NCBI RefSeq assembly: GCF_012273655.1
Contig: NZ_JAAWWP010000013.1
Location: 163,132 to 227,131 of the forward strand
Source of the DNA: Streptomyces physcomitrii
Lineage (GTDB): Bacteria; Actinomycetota; Actinomycetes; Streptomycetales; Streptomycetaceae
DNA length: 64,000 bases
Direction of reading: 5' to 3'
Made by a program: the position numbers and the translations under genes. The notes beneath the pieces are model-generated. The model was given only the letters and a program-made list of their open reading frames with translations, was not told the DNA's origin and did no database searches. Below, piece by piece: positions 33,831 through 42,383 of this stretch. The stretch's first letter is position 1; the number at the start of each line of letters is the position of its first letter.

Positions 33831-35111
33831 TCAGCCGGGGGGAGCCGGGGAGGACGCGGGCGGGGCGGGCTCACCGGCCGCCCCGTTGTCGGCGGCGAGG
33901 GCGGCGAAGACCCGGGTGAAGGAGTCCAGGCGGTCTTGTACCGAGGGCAGCAGCAGCGGGTCCGGGGCGGCGAGCGCCCGCTCGCGGTCGGCCTCGGTGG
34001 CGCCGAGGAGCGGCCCCGTCGACAGGCGTACGCGCAGGGCCGCCGGATCGTCGCCGAAGCGGTGGCCGCCGGGTGCGGGCATGCCGAGCAGCCCGCCGAG
34101 GACGTTCTCCAGTTCCTGCGAGTCGCCGACGCCCCGCCGCTCCAGGGCGCCGCCGAGCGGGGCGAGGTCCGCGTAGAGATGCCGCCCCGACTGCGGTGAG
34201 CGGGCGAGCACCCCGGCGCCGCCGAGCGCCCGGTGCGCGGCGGCGGCGACCACGCCGTGCAGACGCGCGGAGTCGAGCAGCCGCCGGGTGGTCGGCGGGC
34301 TCTCGCCGAGGGCGTGCGCGGCGGCGGCCGCCACCGGTGTGGTGAGCCGGGCGCCGAGCGCGGTCAGTACGTCGAGGGTGCGGGCGCGCAGCGCGGCGCC
34401 CTCGGCGGTCGCCGGGAAGCGGGCGACCGCGGCGGGCCAGCCCGGCGGCAGGAAGGCGCCGGAGAGGTCCGCGAAGACGGTCACCCGCTCCGGCAGCATC
34501 TCCGCCGGGCTGAGGAAGACGGTCTCGTCCGGGTGGTGCAGGGTGTCCCGCCAGGTCTCGTCGCTGACGATGTGCAGGCCCTCCCCGGCCGCGGCCTCCA
34601 GGGTCTCGTGCACCAGCTCGGGCGGTGGTACGCAGGCGGTCGGATCGTCGGCCGGGCAGAGCACCAGCAGCCGGGGGTCGCGCCCCTCGGCCCGCAGTCT
34701 GCGGACGGTTTCGAGCAGGGCGTAGGGATCGGGCACGCCCCCGGAGTCGGCCGGGGCGGGCACCGGGAAGACCGGGCGGCCGAGCAGGCGCACCTGCGGC
34801 GCCCAGTGGGCGGGACAGGGCCGGGGCAGCAGGACGTCACCGCCGAGCAGGGCGTCGAAGGCGAGCAGGAAGGTCCCGGCGCCGGGCGCCGCGGCGAGGT
34901 GCCCGGGGCCGGTGGCCAGGCCCCGGCGCTCCCAGTAGCCCGCGGCCGCCTCCAGGAGGGCCGGGTCCCCGCCGGGCGGGACGGCCCGGGTGCTGCCGGC
35001 CGCCCGCTCGAAGGCCTCGGCCAGCTCGTCGAGCACGCCGAAGCCCTGCTCGGGCGGTGGGGGCAGGTGGCGGACCTGCCCGCCGGAGGCCGCGCCGTCC
35101 GCGGTGGTCAT
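33831..35111 (-). CDS. Class I/II aminotransferase-fold protein without the PLP lysine
   Basis: A 426-residue protein with the fold-type I aminotransferase layout: VPPGGDPALLEAAAGYWERRGL, GAGTFLLAFDALLGG, a cofactor-Asp segment SDETWRDTL, and the late carboxylate-binding region RVRLSTGPLLG. The active-site segment reads ADLSGAFLPPGW, where the family has LSKxxxxPGW: the Schiff-base lysine is glycine at residue 218. The Tyr after the cofactor Asp is Trp, and the NPNNPTG turn is CPADDPTACV. So the protein is probably not a PLP aminotransferase; it may be a binding or regulatory relic. Start ATG 35111. Confidence 0.82.
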   Translation of the reverse strand: MTTADGAASGGQVRHLPPPPEQGFGVLDELAEAFERAAGSTRAVPPGGDPALLEAAAGYWERRGLATGPGHLAAAPGAGTFLLAFDALLGGDVLLPRPCPAHWAPQVRLLGRPVFPVPAPADSGGVPDPYALLETVRRLRAEGRDPRLLVLCPADDPTACVPPPELVHETLEAAAGEGLHIVSDETWRDTLHHPDETVFLSPAEMLPERVTVFADLSGAFLPPGWPAAVARFPATAEGAALRARTLDVLTALGARLTTPVAAAAAHALGESPPTTRRLLDSARLHGVVAAAAHRALGGAGVLARSPQSGRHLYADLAPLGGALERRGVGDSQELENVLGGLLGMPAPGGHRFGDDPAALRVRLSTGPLLGATEADRERALAAPDPLLLPSVQDRLDSFTRVFAALAADNGAAGEPAPPASSPAPPG

Positions 35112-35187
35112 CCGTACCTCCGGGCTGGGTGGGGCGCGCGGGTGGGGCGGCCGCCGGGTCCGCGCGCCGGTGCCGGACGGGCCGTGG

Positions 35188-35775
35188 TCAGGGCCTGCGC
35201 CCCAGCAGGCAGAGCAGCTTGGTCTGCACATCGGCGTCCGGCGGGGGTTCGACCGGGGCGGCGAAGAGTCCGCTGCGCGCCAAGTCGGCCGCGCGGGGCG
35301 TCAGTTCACGTACGACGAAGTCCACCAGAGCCTCCGGCAGGCGCTCCTCGGCGCCGACGGCCCGGGAGAGGTCCCAGGCGTGCACCACCAGGTCGCAGAC
35401 CATCTCGGCGCAGTAGTGCCGGGCCTCGGTGTCGCCGTAGGAGAGGTGCACGGTCCGGTCCAGGGCGCCGGGCTGCCGGAAGGCCTCCCGGGCGCCCTCG
35501 GCGGCGCGCTCCCAGGACGCGAGCGGATCGGGACCGAGCACATCGCCGTCGAGTGCACCGCCGGCGGACTCGACGGTGGCACCGTCCCGTACCAGCGGCG
35601 GCACCCAGAGCTGTTCGGAGGTGAGGTGGCCGACGAGGTCGCGGACGTCCCAGCCCTCGCAGGGGGTCGGGTCCTGCCACTGGGCGGGGCGTACCGCGCG
35701 GACCCGGTCGGTGAACAGGTCCAGCGCCCGCCCGTGCCTTTCGAGCAGGGGGTTGCGGGTGGCGGTCCTTGGCAT
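35188..35775 (-). CDS. TIGR03086/DinB-like metal-binding (mycothiol-type) protein
   Basis: A 195-residue protein of the maleylpyruvate-isomerase/DinB-like superfamily typical of mycothiol-using actinomycetes. Metal-ligand regions are seen in DLVGHLTSEQ (His) and LVVHAWDLSRA (His), with the family start RALDLFTDRVRAVRPAQWQDPTPCEGWDVRD. Such proteins are thought to transfer mycothiol or bind a divalent metal; the target is unknown. AAGGAG precedes ATG 35775, and the upstream DUF6158 gene ends 2 bases before it, so they form a tight operon. Confidence 0.85.
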   Translation of the reverse strand: MPRTATRNPLLERHGRALDLFTDRVRAVRPAQWQDPTPCEGWDVRDLVGHLTSEQLWVPPLVRDGATVESAGGALDGDVLGPDPLASWERAAEGAREAFRQPGALDRTVHLSYGDTEARHYCAEMVCDLVVHAWDLSRAVGAEERLPEALVDFVVRELTPRAADLARSGLFAAPVEPPPDADVQTKLLCLLGRRP

Positions 35776-35777
35776 GG

Positions 35778-36011
35778 TCACTCTCCTTGCGGCTCCCGTT
35801 CGCGTGCGCCCGAACGGGTACGTCCGCTGGTGATGACGCGGCGCGGATGGCGCCGGAGGTACTCGCCCTCCAGCTGCGCCATGCGTTCGTTGTGGGCGTG
35901 CAGGGCGTCGTTCGAGCCGTGCAGCAGGGTGGAGTGGCGGGTGCGGTGGATGGTCTCCAGCTCCTTCATGAGCTGCTGGTCGTCCAGGCGCCCGGGTTCG
36001 ACTCCGATCAT
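35778..36011 (-). CDS. Small DUF6158-like protein
   Basis: A 77-residue acidic/basic helical protein, MIGVEPGRLDDQQLMKELET at the start, then HRTRHSTLLHGSNDALHAHN, matching the small streptomycete proteins I know as DUF6158. No signal or membrane helix. Function unknown. It is the first gene of an operon with the DinB-like gene two bases downstream. GTGGGG stands ahead of ATG 36011. Confidence 0.78.
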   Translation of the reverse strand: MIGVEPGRLDDQQLMKELETIHRTRHSTLLHGSNDALHAHNERMAQLEGEYLRRHPRRVITSGRTRSGAREREPQGE

Positions 36012-36344
36012 GGTGCACCCCACTTCTCAGTCGTGGCCGGGGGTGGGCTCCGTCCTTCTCCCCGATCCTGTCGGGATCCTCGACGTTCCGCGATCGCTCG
36101 CTCCGTATACCGCCCGGCACACCCCGTGCCGTGTCCGGCGGCCCGGTACCCGCGGGGCGCGCGTCCGGCCGTACTCAGTCCACTGTACGAAGCCACGGCC
36201 GCCGCGTCCCTTCCAGCGCGGGCGGGGCCCGGCGAGACGGCCGTGACCTGGGGCGGAAGCGCCGGTGGAGGCCCGCGCGGGGCAATCGACGTGAAATGCG
36301 CCGCATGGCAGGGTGCCCGGACGCTTTGCGGGTAACCGAGTGGA
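36012..36344. other. Divergent intergenic region, DUF6158 gene and PAP2-kinase gene
   Basis: A 333-bp gap with promoters for both directions but no clear -35/-10 pair. A short dyad CGGCAC-5-GTGCCG (36115-36131) and GATCC-5-GGATC are the only symmetrical elements I see. No gene is visible. Confidence 0.35.
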
Positions 36345-37874
36345 ATGCCTTACGAAACCGCCCGTCCCCGGGTCCTCGGCCTCCGCAAACTGCTGCGCGC
36401 CCTCGGGAGCGAGCCGCCCGCCGCCGGGTGCGGGTTCCCCCGCCTCACCGGGCTCGACCGGCGTGCCTTCGAGACGGTGGCGTCCCGCAACTGGCCGGGC
36501 GCCCAGCAGGTGCTGCCCCCTCTCAGCCAGTCCGCGAACCACTCGGTGCTCTGGCTCGGGGTGGCGGCCGGGATCGCCGCCACCGGTTCCCCGCGCGCCC
36601 GGCGGGCCGCGGTGCGCGGGCTCTCCTCGCTCGCGCTCGCCTCCGCCACGGTCAACACCCTGGGCAAGCGGGCCGTGCGCAGGCCCCGCCCGGTACGCGA
36701 CGGGGTCCCCCTCGTACGGCAGCTGAACCGGCAGCCGGTGACCACCTCCTTCCCCTCCGGGCACGCCGCCTCGGCGGCCGCCTTCGCCACCGGGGTGGCC
36801 CTGGAGTCGAAGCGCTGGGGCGCGGTGGTCGCGCCGATCGCCGCCTCGGTCGCCTTCTCCCGCGTCTACACCGGGGTGCACTTCCCGAGCGATGTCCTCG
36901 CGGGCGCCGCCCTCGGCGCGGGCGCGGCCTTCGCGGTGCGGGGTCTGGTGCCCACCCGCGACATGCTGCCGCCGCCCGGCCGCCCGCTGGTGGACGCGCC
37001 CCCGCTGCCCGGCGGCCAGGGCCTGGTGATGGTGGTCAACTCCGGTGCGGGCACCCCGGACGCGGTACGGGGCCTCGCCGACGCGCTGCCGCTCGCCGAG
37101 ATCATCGAGTGCGAAGGTGCCGAGCTGGAGACCGAGTTGGAGAAGGCCGCGGGCCGCGCGCAGGCGCTCGGGGTCTGCGGCGGCGACGGCTCGGTGAACG
37201 CGGCGGCGGCCGTGGCCCTGCGGCACGGCCTCCCGCTCGCGGTGCTGCCCGGCGGCACCCTCAACCACTTCGCCTACGACCTCGGCATAGAGCATCCGCG
37301 GGACCTGTTCCAGTCGGTGCGCGACGGAGACGCGGTCGCCGTGGACGTGGGCCGCTTCCGCTCCGGGCGGACCGAGGGCATCTTCCTCAACACCTTCAGC
37401 CTCGGGGTCTATCCGGAACTCGTACGCGAGCGCGAGCGCTGGTCGAAGCGGGTCGGCGGACGGCTCGCCGATGTGGTGGGCGCGGTGCACGTACTGCGCC
37501 GGGACCACCCGCTCGACGCCCGCCTGGACGGGCAGCAGCGCGCCCTGTGGCTGCTCTTCGCCGGGAACTGCACCTACGCCCGGATGGGCCCGGTGGCCGC
37601 CCGGCGGATCGACCTCGCCGACGGGCTGCTCGACGTCCGCGCCGTGCACGGCGGACGGCTGCCGAGCCTGCGGCTGCTCGGGGCCGCCCTCGCGGGACCG
37701 CTGACCCGCTCGCCCTTCCACGCCGCGGTGCGCAGCACCCGTCTCGTGGTGGAGGGGCTGGCTCCCGGTACGCCGCTGGCCTTCGACGGCGAGATCACCA
37801 CCACCTCGGGCGGCGAGCTGGTGGTGGACAAGCGCCACGAGGCGCTCACCGTCTACCGCCCCTCGGCGCTCTGA
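36345..37874 (+). CDS. Bifunctional PAP2 phosphatase/diacylglycerol kinase family protein
   Basis: A 509-residue fusion. The N-terminal half (to about 205) is a PAP2 phosphatase: K108-P116 (KRAVRRPRP), PSGH (137-140) and SRVYTGVHFPSD (172-183), with short hydrophobic helices. The C-terminal half (about 222-509) is a diacylglycerol/sphingosine kinase domain: GGDGSVN (279-285), PGGTLNHF (302-309) and GEI at the end. One enzyme could remove and another add phosphate on a lipid; known streptomycete relatives have this layout. GAGTGGA precedes ATG 36345. Substrates are inferred. Confidence 0.9.
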   Translation: MPYETARPRVLGLRKLLRALGSEPPAAGCGFPRLTGLDRRAFETVASRNWPGAQQVLPPLSQSANHSVLWLGVAAGIAATGSPRARRAAVRGLSSLALASATVNTLGKRAVRRPRPVRDGVPLVRQLNRQPVTTSFPSGHAASAAAFATGVALESKRWGAVVAPIAASVAFSRVYTGVHFPSDVLAGAALGAGAAFAVRGLVPTRDMLPPPGRPLVDAPPLPGGQGLVMVVNSGAGTPDAVRGLADALPLAEIIECEGAELETELEKAAGRAQALGVCGGDGSVNAAAAVALRHGLPLAVLPGGTLNHFAYDLGIEHPRDLFQSVRDGDAVAVDVGRFRSGRTEGIFLNTFSLGVYPELVRERERWSKRVGGRLADVVGAVHVLRRDHPLDARLDGQQRALWLLFAGNCTYARMGPVAARRIDLADGLLDVRAVHGGRLPSLRLLGAALAGPLTRSPFHAAVRSTRLVVEGLAPGTPLAFDGEITTTSGGELVVDKRHEALTVYRPSAL

Positions 37875-37898
37875 GCCCCGCCCGCTCCCTGCCTGCTT

Positions 37899-37931
37899 CC
37901 GCATGGTGAGACATCCGGTCTCACCATGCGG
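37899..37931. promoter_or_regulatory. Perfect 14-bp inverted repeat upstream of a methyltransferase
   Basis: CCGCATGGTGAGAC (37899-37912) pairs fully with GTCTCACCATGCGG (37918-37931), loop ATCCG, 56 bases before the methyltransferase ATG and 25 after the PAP2-kinase stop. The GGTGAGAC core with low GC looks like a protein-binding operator; as a hairpin it could also end the upstream transcript. Confidence 0.65.
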
Positions 37932-37986
37932 TTGGCGGCGTACCGTGGCCCCGGGAGCAGCACCGGTGACGAAGAGGAGAACAGGC

Positions 37987-38796
37987 ATGCCGCGGGAGAG
38001 CGCCGTCTACACGCACGGGCACCACGAATCCGTACTGCGCTCGCACACCTGGCGCACCGCCGCCAACTCCGCGGCCTATCTGCTCGGTTCGCTCGGCCCC
38101 GGGGACACGGTGCTCGACATCGGCTGCGGACCGGGCACGATCACCGCGGACCTCGCGGCGCTGGTCCCCGAGGGCCGGGTCACCGGTCTCGACCGCGCCC
38201 CGGGGATCCTGGAGCAGGCCCGGGAGGACGCCGCCGGACGCGGGCTGCGCAATCTGGGCTTCGAGGCGGGGGACGTCCACGAACTCCCCTACCCCGACGG
38301 GTCCTTCGACGTCGTCCACGCCCACCAGGTGCTCCAGCACGTGGGCGATCCGGTGCGGGTGCTGAGCGAGATGCGGCGGGTGTGCAGGCCAGGCGGCCTG
38401 GTCGCGGCCCGCGACTCGGACTACGCGGCGATGACCTGGTACCCCCAAGTCCCGGCCCTGGACGATTGGTTGGCGCTCTACCGGCAAGTCGCCCGCGCCA
38501 ACGGGGGCGAGCCGGACGCGGGCCGCCGCCTCAAGTCCTGGGCGCGGGCGGCCGGTTTCACCGACATCACGGCGACGACCGGGAGTTGGTGCTTCGCCAC
38601 CGCCGAGGAGCGCGCCTGGTGGAGCGGCCTGTGGGCGGACCGGACCCTCAACTCCCCTTACGGACAGCAGGCGGTGGAGGGCGGCCACGCCGATCCCGGC
38701 CGGCTCCGGGAGATCGCCGAGGGCTGGCGCACCTGGGGGGCTTCACCGGACGGCTGGTTCGCGGTGCTGCACGGCGAGGTGCTCTGCCGGGCCTGA
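37987..38796 (+). CDS. SAM-dependent methyltransferase (UbiE/Methyltransf_11 type)
   Basis: A 269-residue class I methyltransferase. Motif I is VLDIGCGPGTIT (about 42-53), the acidic end of strand 2 is in VTGLDRAPG, motif II in FDVVHAHQVLQHV, and motif III in RVCRPGGLVAARDSD. The C-terminal part (WYPQVPALDDWLALYRQVARANGG) contributes to the substrate pocket, which I cannot assign; small-molecule or quinone-like substrates are usual. GAGGAGA lies just before ATG 37987. Probably controlled by the palindrome upstream. Confidence 0.88.
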   Translation: MPRESAVYTHGHHESVLRSHTWRTAANSAAYLLGSLGPGDTVLDIGCGPGTITADLAALVPEGRVTGLDRAPGILEQAREDAAGRGLRNLGFEAGDVHELPYPDGSFDVVHAHQVLQHVGDPVRVLSEMRRVCRPGGLVAARDSDYAAMTWYPQVPALDDWLALYRQVARANGGEPDAGRRLKSWARAAGFTDITATTGSWCFATAEERAWWSGLWADRTLNSPYGQQAVEGGHADPGRLREIAEGWRTWGASPDGWFAVLHGEVLCRA

Positions 38797-38817
38797 GACG
38801 GGCAGGGTTCAGGAGGC

Positions 38818-38872
38818 GGCTTCGGCTTCGGCTTCGGCTTCGGCTTCGGCTTCGGCTTCGGCTTCGGCTTCG
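38818..38872. repeat. Hexanucleotide microsatellite (TTCGGC)n
   Basis: About eight and a half perfect copies of TTCGGC/GGCTTC in the gap after the methyltransferase. Frames through it give Lys-Pro or Glu-Ala repeats that belong to no convincing gene. Confidence 0.9.
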
Positions 38873-39044
38873 GGGGCATGGTTCCGGCGGGCCCGGGCGG
38901 TGGACCGGAGCGCTACGGGGCGGGGATCACAACGGTCGATCGGGCGGGGTGCCGATGCCGCGAATCGAAGCCGCCGATCGAAGCGGCGGATCGATGCGGC
39001 CGAAACGATCTCCTTCCCGGGCGGCGCCAACTAGGCTCCGCCCT

Positions 39045-39398
39045 ATGGACATCCTGGGAGCGACCCTGCGTATCTGCGTCGAGGACCTGGAGGCCTCGGT
39101 CCAGTTCTACGAGCGGCTCGCGGGCACGAAGGCGATGCGGTTCGAGCGGGGCGGCGTGTCCGTCGCCGCGATCGGCTGCTTCCTGCTGATGAGCGGACCC
39201 GAGCAGGAGCTCGAGGTGCTGCGCAAGGTCACCGCCACCATCGCCGTGGAGGACGTGGAGGAGGCCCAGGAGGTGCTCAGCGCCTCGGGCGCCCGCGTGA
39301 TCGCCGGTCCGCTGCCCACCCCGGTGGGCCGCAACCTCATCGCGCTCCACCCCGACGGGGCCGTCTTCGAGTACGCGGACCGCCGCGCGGTGATGTAG
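39045..39398 (+). CDS. Single-domain VOC family protein
   Basis: A 117-residue VOC-fold protein (MDILGATLRICVEDLEASVQ, then ATIAVEDVEEAQEVLSASGARV and NLIALHPDGAVFEYADRR). The short length means it would pair as a dimer. Metal ligands are not obvious, so it may bind a ligand rather than act as a glyoxalase. The upstream 170 bp holds several GATCG-containing short repeats. The ribosome site is not clear. Confidence 0.78.
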   Translation: MDILGATLRICVEDLEASVQFYERLAGTKAMRFERGGVSVAAIGCFLLMSGPEQELEVLRKVTATIAVEDVEEAQEVLSASGARVIAGPLPTPVGRNLIALHPDGAVFEYADRRAVM

Positions 39399-39471
39399 CG
39401 CCGGGTGATGCGGCGGCCCGTGGTGCGGTGGGCCGTGACGTAGCCACGCCCGAGGCCCGCCGCGGACCGCG

Positions 39472-39500
39472 CGGTCCGGCAGGCGGCCTCCGCCGGACCG
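39472..39500. terminator. Hairpin between convergent VOC and DUF5107 genes
   Basis: A 9-bp perfect stem, CGGTCCGGC and GCCGGACCG, with an 11-base loop. Lies between two convergent stops and could serve both. Confidence 0.45.
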
Positions 39501-39577
39501 GCTGTCCCCACCGGACCGCCTCGCGAGGTGACCGCCTGCCGGATCGCCCGACCGCTGCGATCCGGCCAACCGCGCGG

Positions 39578-41557
39578 TCAGTTGCCCGTCGGGCGCATCC
39601 GGAAGTCGTAGTGCTGGGGCAGCGGGCGCCCCTCGCCCAGCTTCTCCCACAGGGTGCCCAGCGACTCCTCGCCCTCCCGCAGATCGGCGACCTCGAACTC
39701 CTCCGCGAGCACGGCCCGCGCCTCCTCGCGCCTGTCCTCGGCGAGCAGCAGCATGGCCTCGAGGAAGCGGAACCGGCCGCGTTCGCGCGTCGAGGGGTGC
39801 AGTCCGGCCCAGACGCGGCGCGCGGCCTCGGTGTCCCCGATCGCCAACTGGGCCTCGATGGCCTCGCGTCCGAGGGCCGCCGTCACCGCGCGCCAGGTCT
39901 CACCGGTGTCCCGGCGCTCGCTCACCAGGTCCTCGAAGGACTCCGCGTAGCGCTGGGCGGCGCGTTCCCGGTTGCCGCCGAGCCTGTCGGCGACGGCCAG
40001 GCACCGGAGCAGCGGCCACAGCGAGGGCGCGAGCGGCAGGGCGCGCTCCCAGCTGCGGACGGCCTGCGCCAGGTCCCCGGCGTGCCACTGCGCCACCCCG
40101 AGGTGGTACTCGGTCAGCGGCTCGGCGGGCGCGGTCTCCAGCATGTCGCGCCAGTGGGTGGCCACCAGGGAGGGCCCGGGCGGCGCCACCCTGCGGGGCG
40201 CGGGGAAGCTGCCGGTGTCCAGGAGAGCCCGCCAGGGTTCCTGGTCCGGGCCGAGGGTGCTCTCCTCGAAGGGGGTACCGGGCAGTTTGTGCCCCGCGCG
40301 CAGCACTTCGAGGGCGCCCCAGCCGGAGCCGGTGGCCAGCGTCTCGACCGGTTCGTGATCCGCGTACGGCAGCCACTCCGCGTAGGCGGCGTCGACGGCG
40401 GCGCCCGGCAGGGCCTTGGCGAGGCGGTCCTCGGTCTCGGCGCGGGCCGCCGCCCAGTCGTCGCCGTGCACCGGGCCGGGGTCGGCGGCGAGCGGGCCGT
40501 ACGCCTCCAGCCAGCCGATCTCCGACTCGGCCTCCAGGCGGACGTGTTCGAGCTGGGTGCGGGCGAGCCCCGCCTGGATCTCGGCGTAGCCGCCGGTGCC
40601 GGGCTCGGTCAGCCACTCCTGCCAGCGCCGGCCGCCGGGGCCGCTGCCCCAGACGAAGGCCTTGCGCCCGCGGAGCACCCCGGTGGAGGTCTGCACCAGG
40701 CCCTGGCCCCGCTCGTCCAGGGAGGCGATCCAGGGGCGCCGGTCCGCGGGCACCTCGTAGAAGTAGTCGGCGGCGTGTGTGCTGCGCTGCGGGTAGGTGC
40801 GGTCGACGCCGTCCGAGACGGGGACCAGGACGCGCCGCAGGGTCCGCTCGTAGCCGTAGTGCCAGGCCTCCTCGGCGGGCGCGAGGACGCGCTGCTCCTC
40901 GGGTACGGCGATATTTGTCCACCAGTACGTGGGCACCGGCCGCTCGTGCGGGTTGCGGACGCGGACCCCGGCGTAGAGGAACTCGGAGTCGGCGGGGAGC
41001 CACAGGTCGACCTGGAAGGGCAGGTCGCGCAGCCGCTCCCACTCCCACAGGCGCAGTATCGGGGTGCCGTCCGGGCCGGGCAGGGTCGCGGCGTGCAGCG
41101 GCGCGCAGGACAGGGTGGTGTGCCCGGTGGCGCCGATGTTCCACTCGATGCCGCCGGAGAACCAGGCGCCGTTGAGGGCGAAGGAGGCGGGCTGCACCAC
41201 CGGGTTGCGGTAGAGGAGTTCGCGGCCGGTGGCCTTGTGGAACAGCGAGTGGATCCGGCCGCCGAGCCCCGGCAGCACCGTCACCCTGAGATGGTCGTTC
41301 TCCAGGACGAGCGCGTCGAGGGCGCGTTCGCTCCGCTCGCGCCCGTAGCCGTCCCGGAGGCGGGCGGGCAGGATGCTGTGCAGCGGCTCGTAGCCGATCT
41401 GGCGTGCCATCGCGCGCGGCAGCCCCTCGAGGGTGCGGCTGTCGACCTCGTGGACCTCGTCCAGCGGGCAGAGCGGCGGCAGCGGGTTGTCGGGGCCCAC
41501 TTCGGCTGCGGGCAGGGTCAGTTGCTCGCGGCGGATCGTCGTCGCGGCGCTCGGCAT
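39578..41557 (-). CDS. DUF5107 domain protein with TPR-like C-terminus
   Basis: A 659-residue protein. Residues about 70-330 match DUF5107, a galactose-mutarotase-like beta-sandwich (VTVLPGLGGRIHSLFHKATGRELLYRN, SGGIEWNIGATGHT, PTYWWTNIAVPE). The C-terminal third is helical with TPR features (EYHLGVAQWHAGDLAQAVRSWERAL, LLRCLAVADRLGGNRERAAQRYAE). No signal peptide. Members are found near carbohydrate genes; a sugar-binding or epimerase-like role is inference. GAGGGAGG precedes ATG 41557. The GNAT gene lies 126 bp upstream on the same strand. Confidence 0.82.
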   Translation of the reverse strand: MPSAATTIRREQLTLPAAEVGPDNPLPPLCPLDEVHEVDSRTLEGLPRAMARQIGYEPLHSILPARLRDGYGRERSERALDALVLENDHLRVTVLPGLGGRIHSLFHKATGRELLYRNPVVQPASFALNGAWFSGGIEWNIGATGHTTLSCAPLHAATLPGPDGTPILRLWEWERLRDLPFQVDLWLPADSEFLYAGVRVRNPHERPVPTYWWTNIAVPEEQRVLAPAEEAWHYGYERTLRRVLVPVSDGVDRTYPQRSTHAADYFYEVPADRRPWIASLDERGQGLVQTSTGVLRGRKAFVWGSGPGGRRWQEWLTEPGTGGYAEIQAGLARTQLEHVRLEAESEIGWLEAYGPLAADPGPVHGDDWAAARAETEDRLAKALPGAAVDAAYAEWLPYADHEPVETLATGSGWGALEVLRAGHKLPGTPFEESTLGPDQEPWRALLDTGSFPAPRRVAPPGPSLVATHWRDMLETAPAEPLTEYHLGVAQWHAGDLAQAVRSWERALPLAPSLWPLLRCLAVADRLGGNRERAAQRYAESFEDLVSERRDTGETWRAVTAALGREAIEAQLAIGDTEAARRVWAGLHPSTRERGRFRFLEAMLLLAEDRREEARAVLAEEFEVADLREGEESLGTLWEKLGEGRPLPQHYDFRMRPTGN

Positions 41558-41683
41558 GCGGCCTCCCTCACGAGGGCACGGCATCCGGCCCCGCCCCGAT
41601 GACCATGGAACACGGGGATCGCCGCGGTGACCAGGGGATCACGGGACAGGATTGCGCAAAGCGCGCCGCCCGGCCCCGGAGGG

Positions 41684-42262
41684 TCAGGCCCGGCCGTCCG
41701 CGCCGGGCCCGGCGGCCTCCCGCGCGCGGAGCATCTCGGCGGTGAGGGCCCAGCGTTCGTGGTCGCGCCAGGCGCCGTCGACGAAGAGGAACTCCGGCGA
41801 GTAGCCCTCCTTGCGGAACCCGGCGCGCCGGGCCAGGGCGAGGGAGGGCGCGTTCTCCGGCTGGACGTTGATCTCCAGGCGGTGCAGCCCCAGCGGCCCG
41901 AAGGCGTACCGCACCACGAGTCCGAGCCCCTCGGTCATCAGGCCGCGCCCCGCCGCGTGCGCGAAGGCGCCGTAGCCGAGGGCGCCGCACTGGAAGGCGC
42001 CGCCGACGATGTTGTTGACGGTGACGAATCCGGCGATCCCCCCGTCCTCGGCGGTGCACACCAGGAAGCCGCGCTTGGCCGGATCCTCGCGCAGCCTCCC
42101 CTCGTAGGCGGCGAACTCCCGCTCGGTCCGGGGCGGGAACAGCCACGGGTGGTGCAGGGAGGCGCTCGCGCGGGCGTGCGCGGTGAACTCCGCCGAGTCG
42201 GCGGCGGCGAACGGGCGGATGCCCACACGGGGACCGCGGGCGAGGTGAGGGTCGTCGGACAC
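41684..42262 (-). CDS. GNAT acetyltransferase (RimJ/RimL type)
   Basis: A 192-residue GNAT with the RimJ/RimL pattern: VGIRPFAAADSAEFTAHARAS, GFVTVNNIVGGAFQCGALGYGAFAHAAGRGLMTEGL (acetyl-CoA loop region) and HRLEINVQPENAPSLALARRAGF. It would acetylate an N-terminus or a small amine; the target is unknown. GTG 42262 chosen because homology begins there. Followed downstream by the DUF5107 gene on the same strand. Confidence 0.88.
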   Translation of the reverse strand: MSDDPHLARGPRVGIRPFAAADSAEFTAHARASASLHHPWLFPPRTEREFAAYEGRLREDPAKRGFLVCTAEDGGIAGFVTVNNIVGGAFQCGALGYGAFAHAAGRGLMTEGLGLVVRYAFGPLGLHRLEINVQPENAPSLALARRAGFRKEGYSPEFLFVDGAWRDHERWALTAEMLRAREAAGPGADGRA

Positions 42263-42383
42263 GGGGCAACGGTACGGGAGGCCGCCGCACCGGGAGGGCC
42301 CCGCCCGGCCGCCCGGGGTGTCCGGCCGAGCCCCCGCCCGGCCGGCCCGTGGTGTGCGGACCGGACGGGGGCCGCCCGCGCGG

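Noticed and set aside
38658..39030. Minus-strand frames with Lys-Pro or Glu-Ala repeats across the microsatellite
   Set aside because: They exist only because the hexamer repeat is open in several frames; no gene context or ribosome site.
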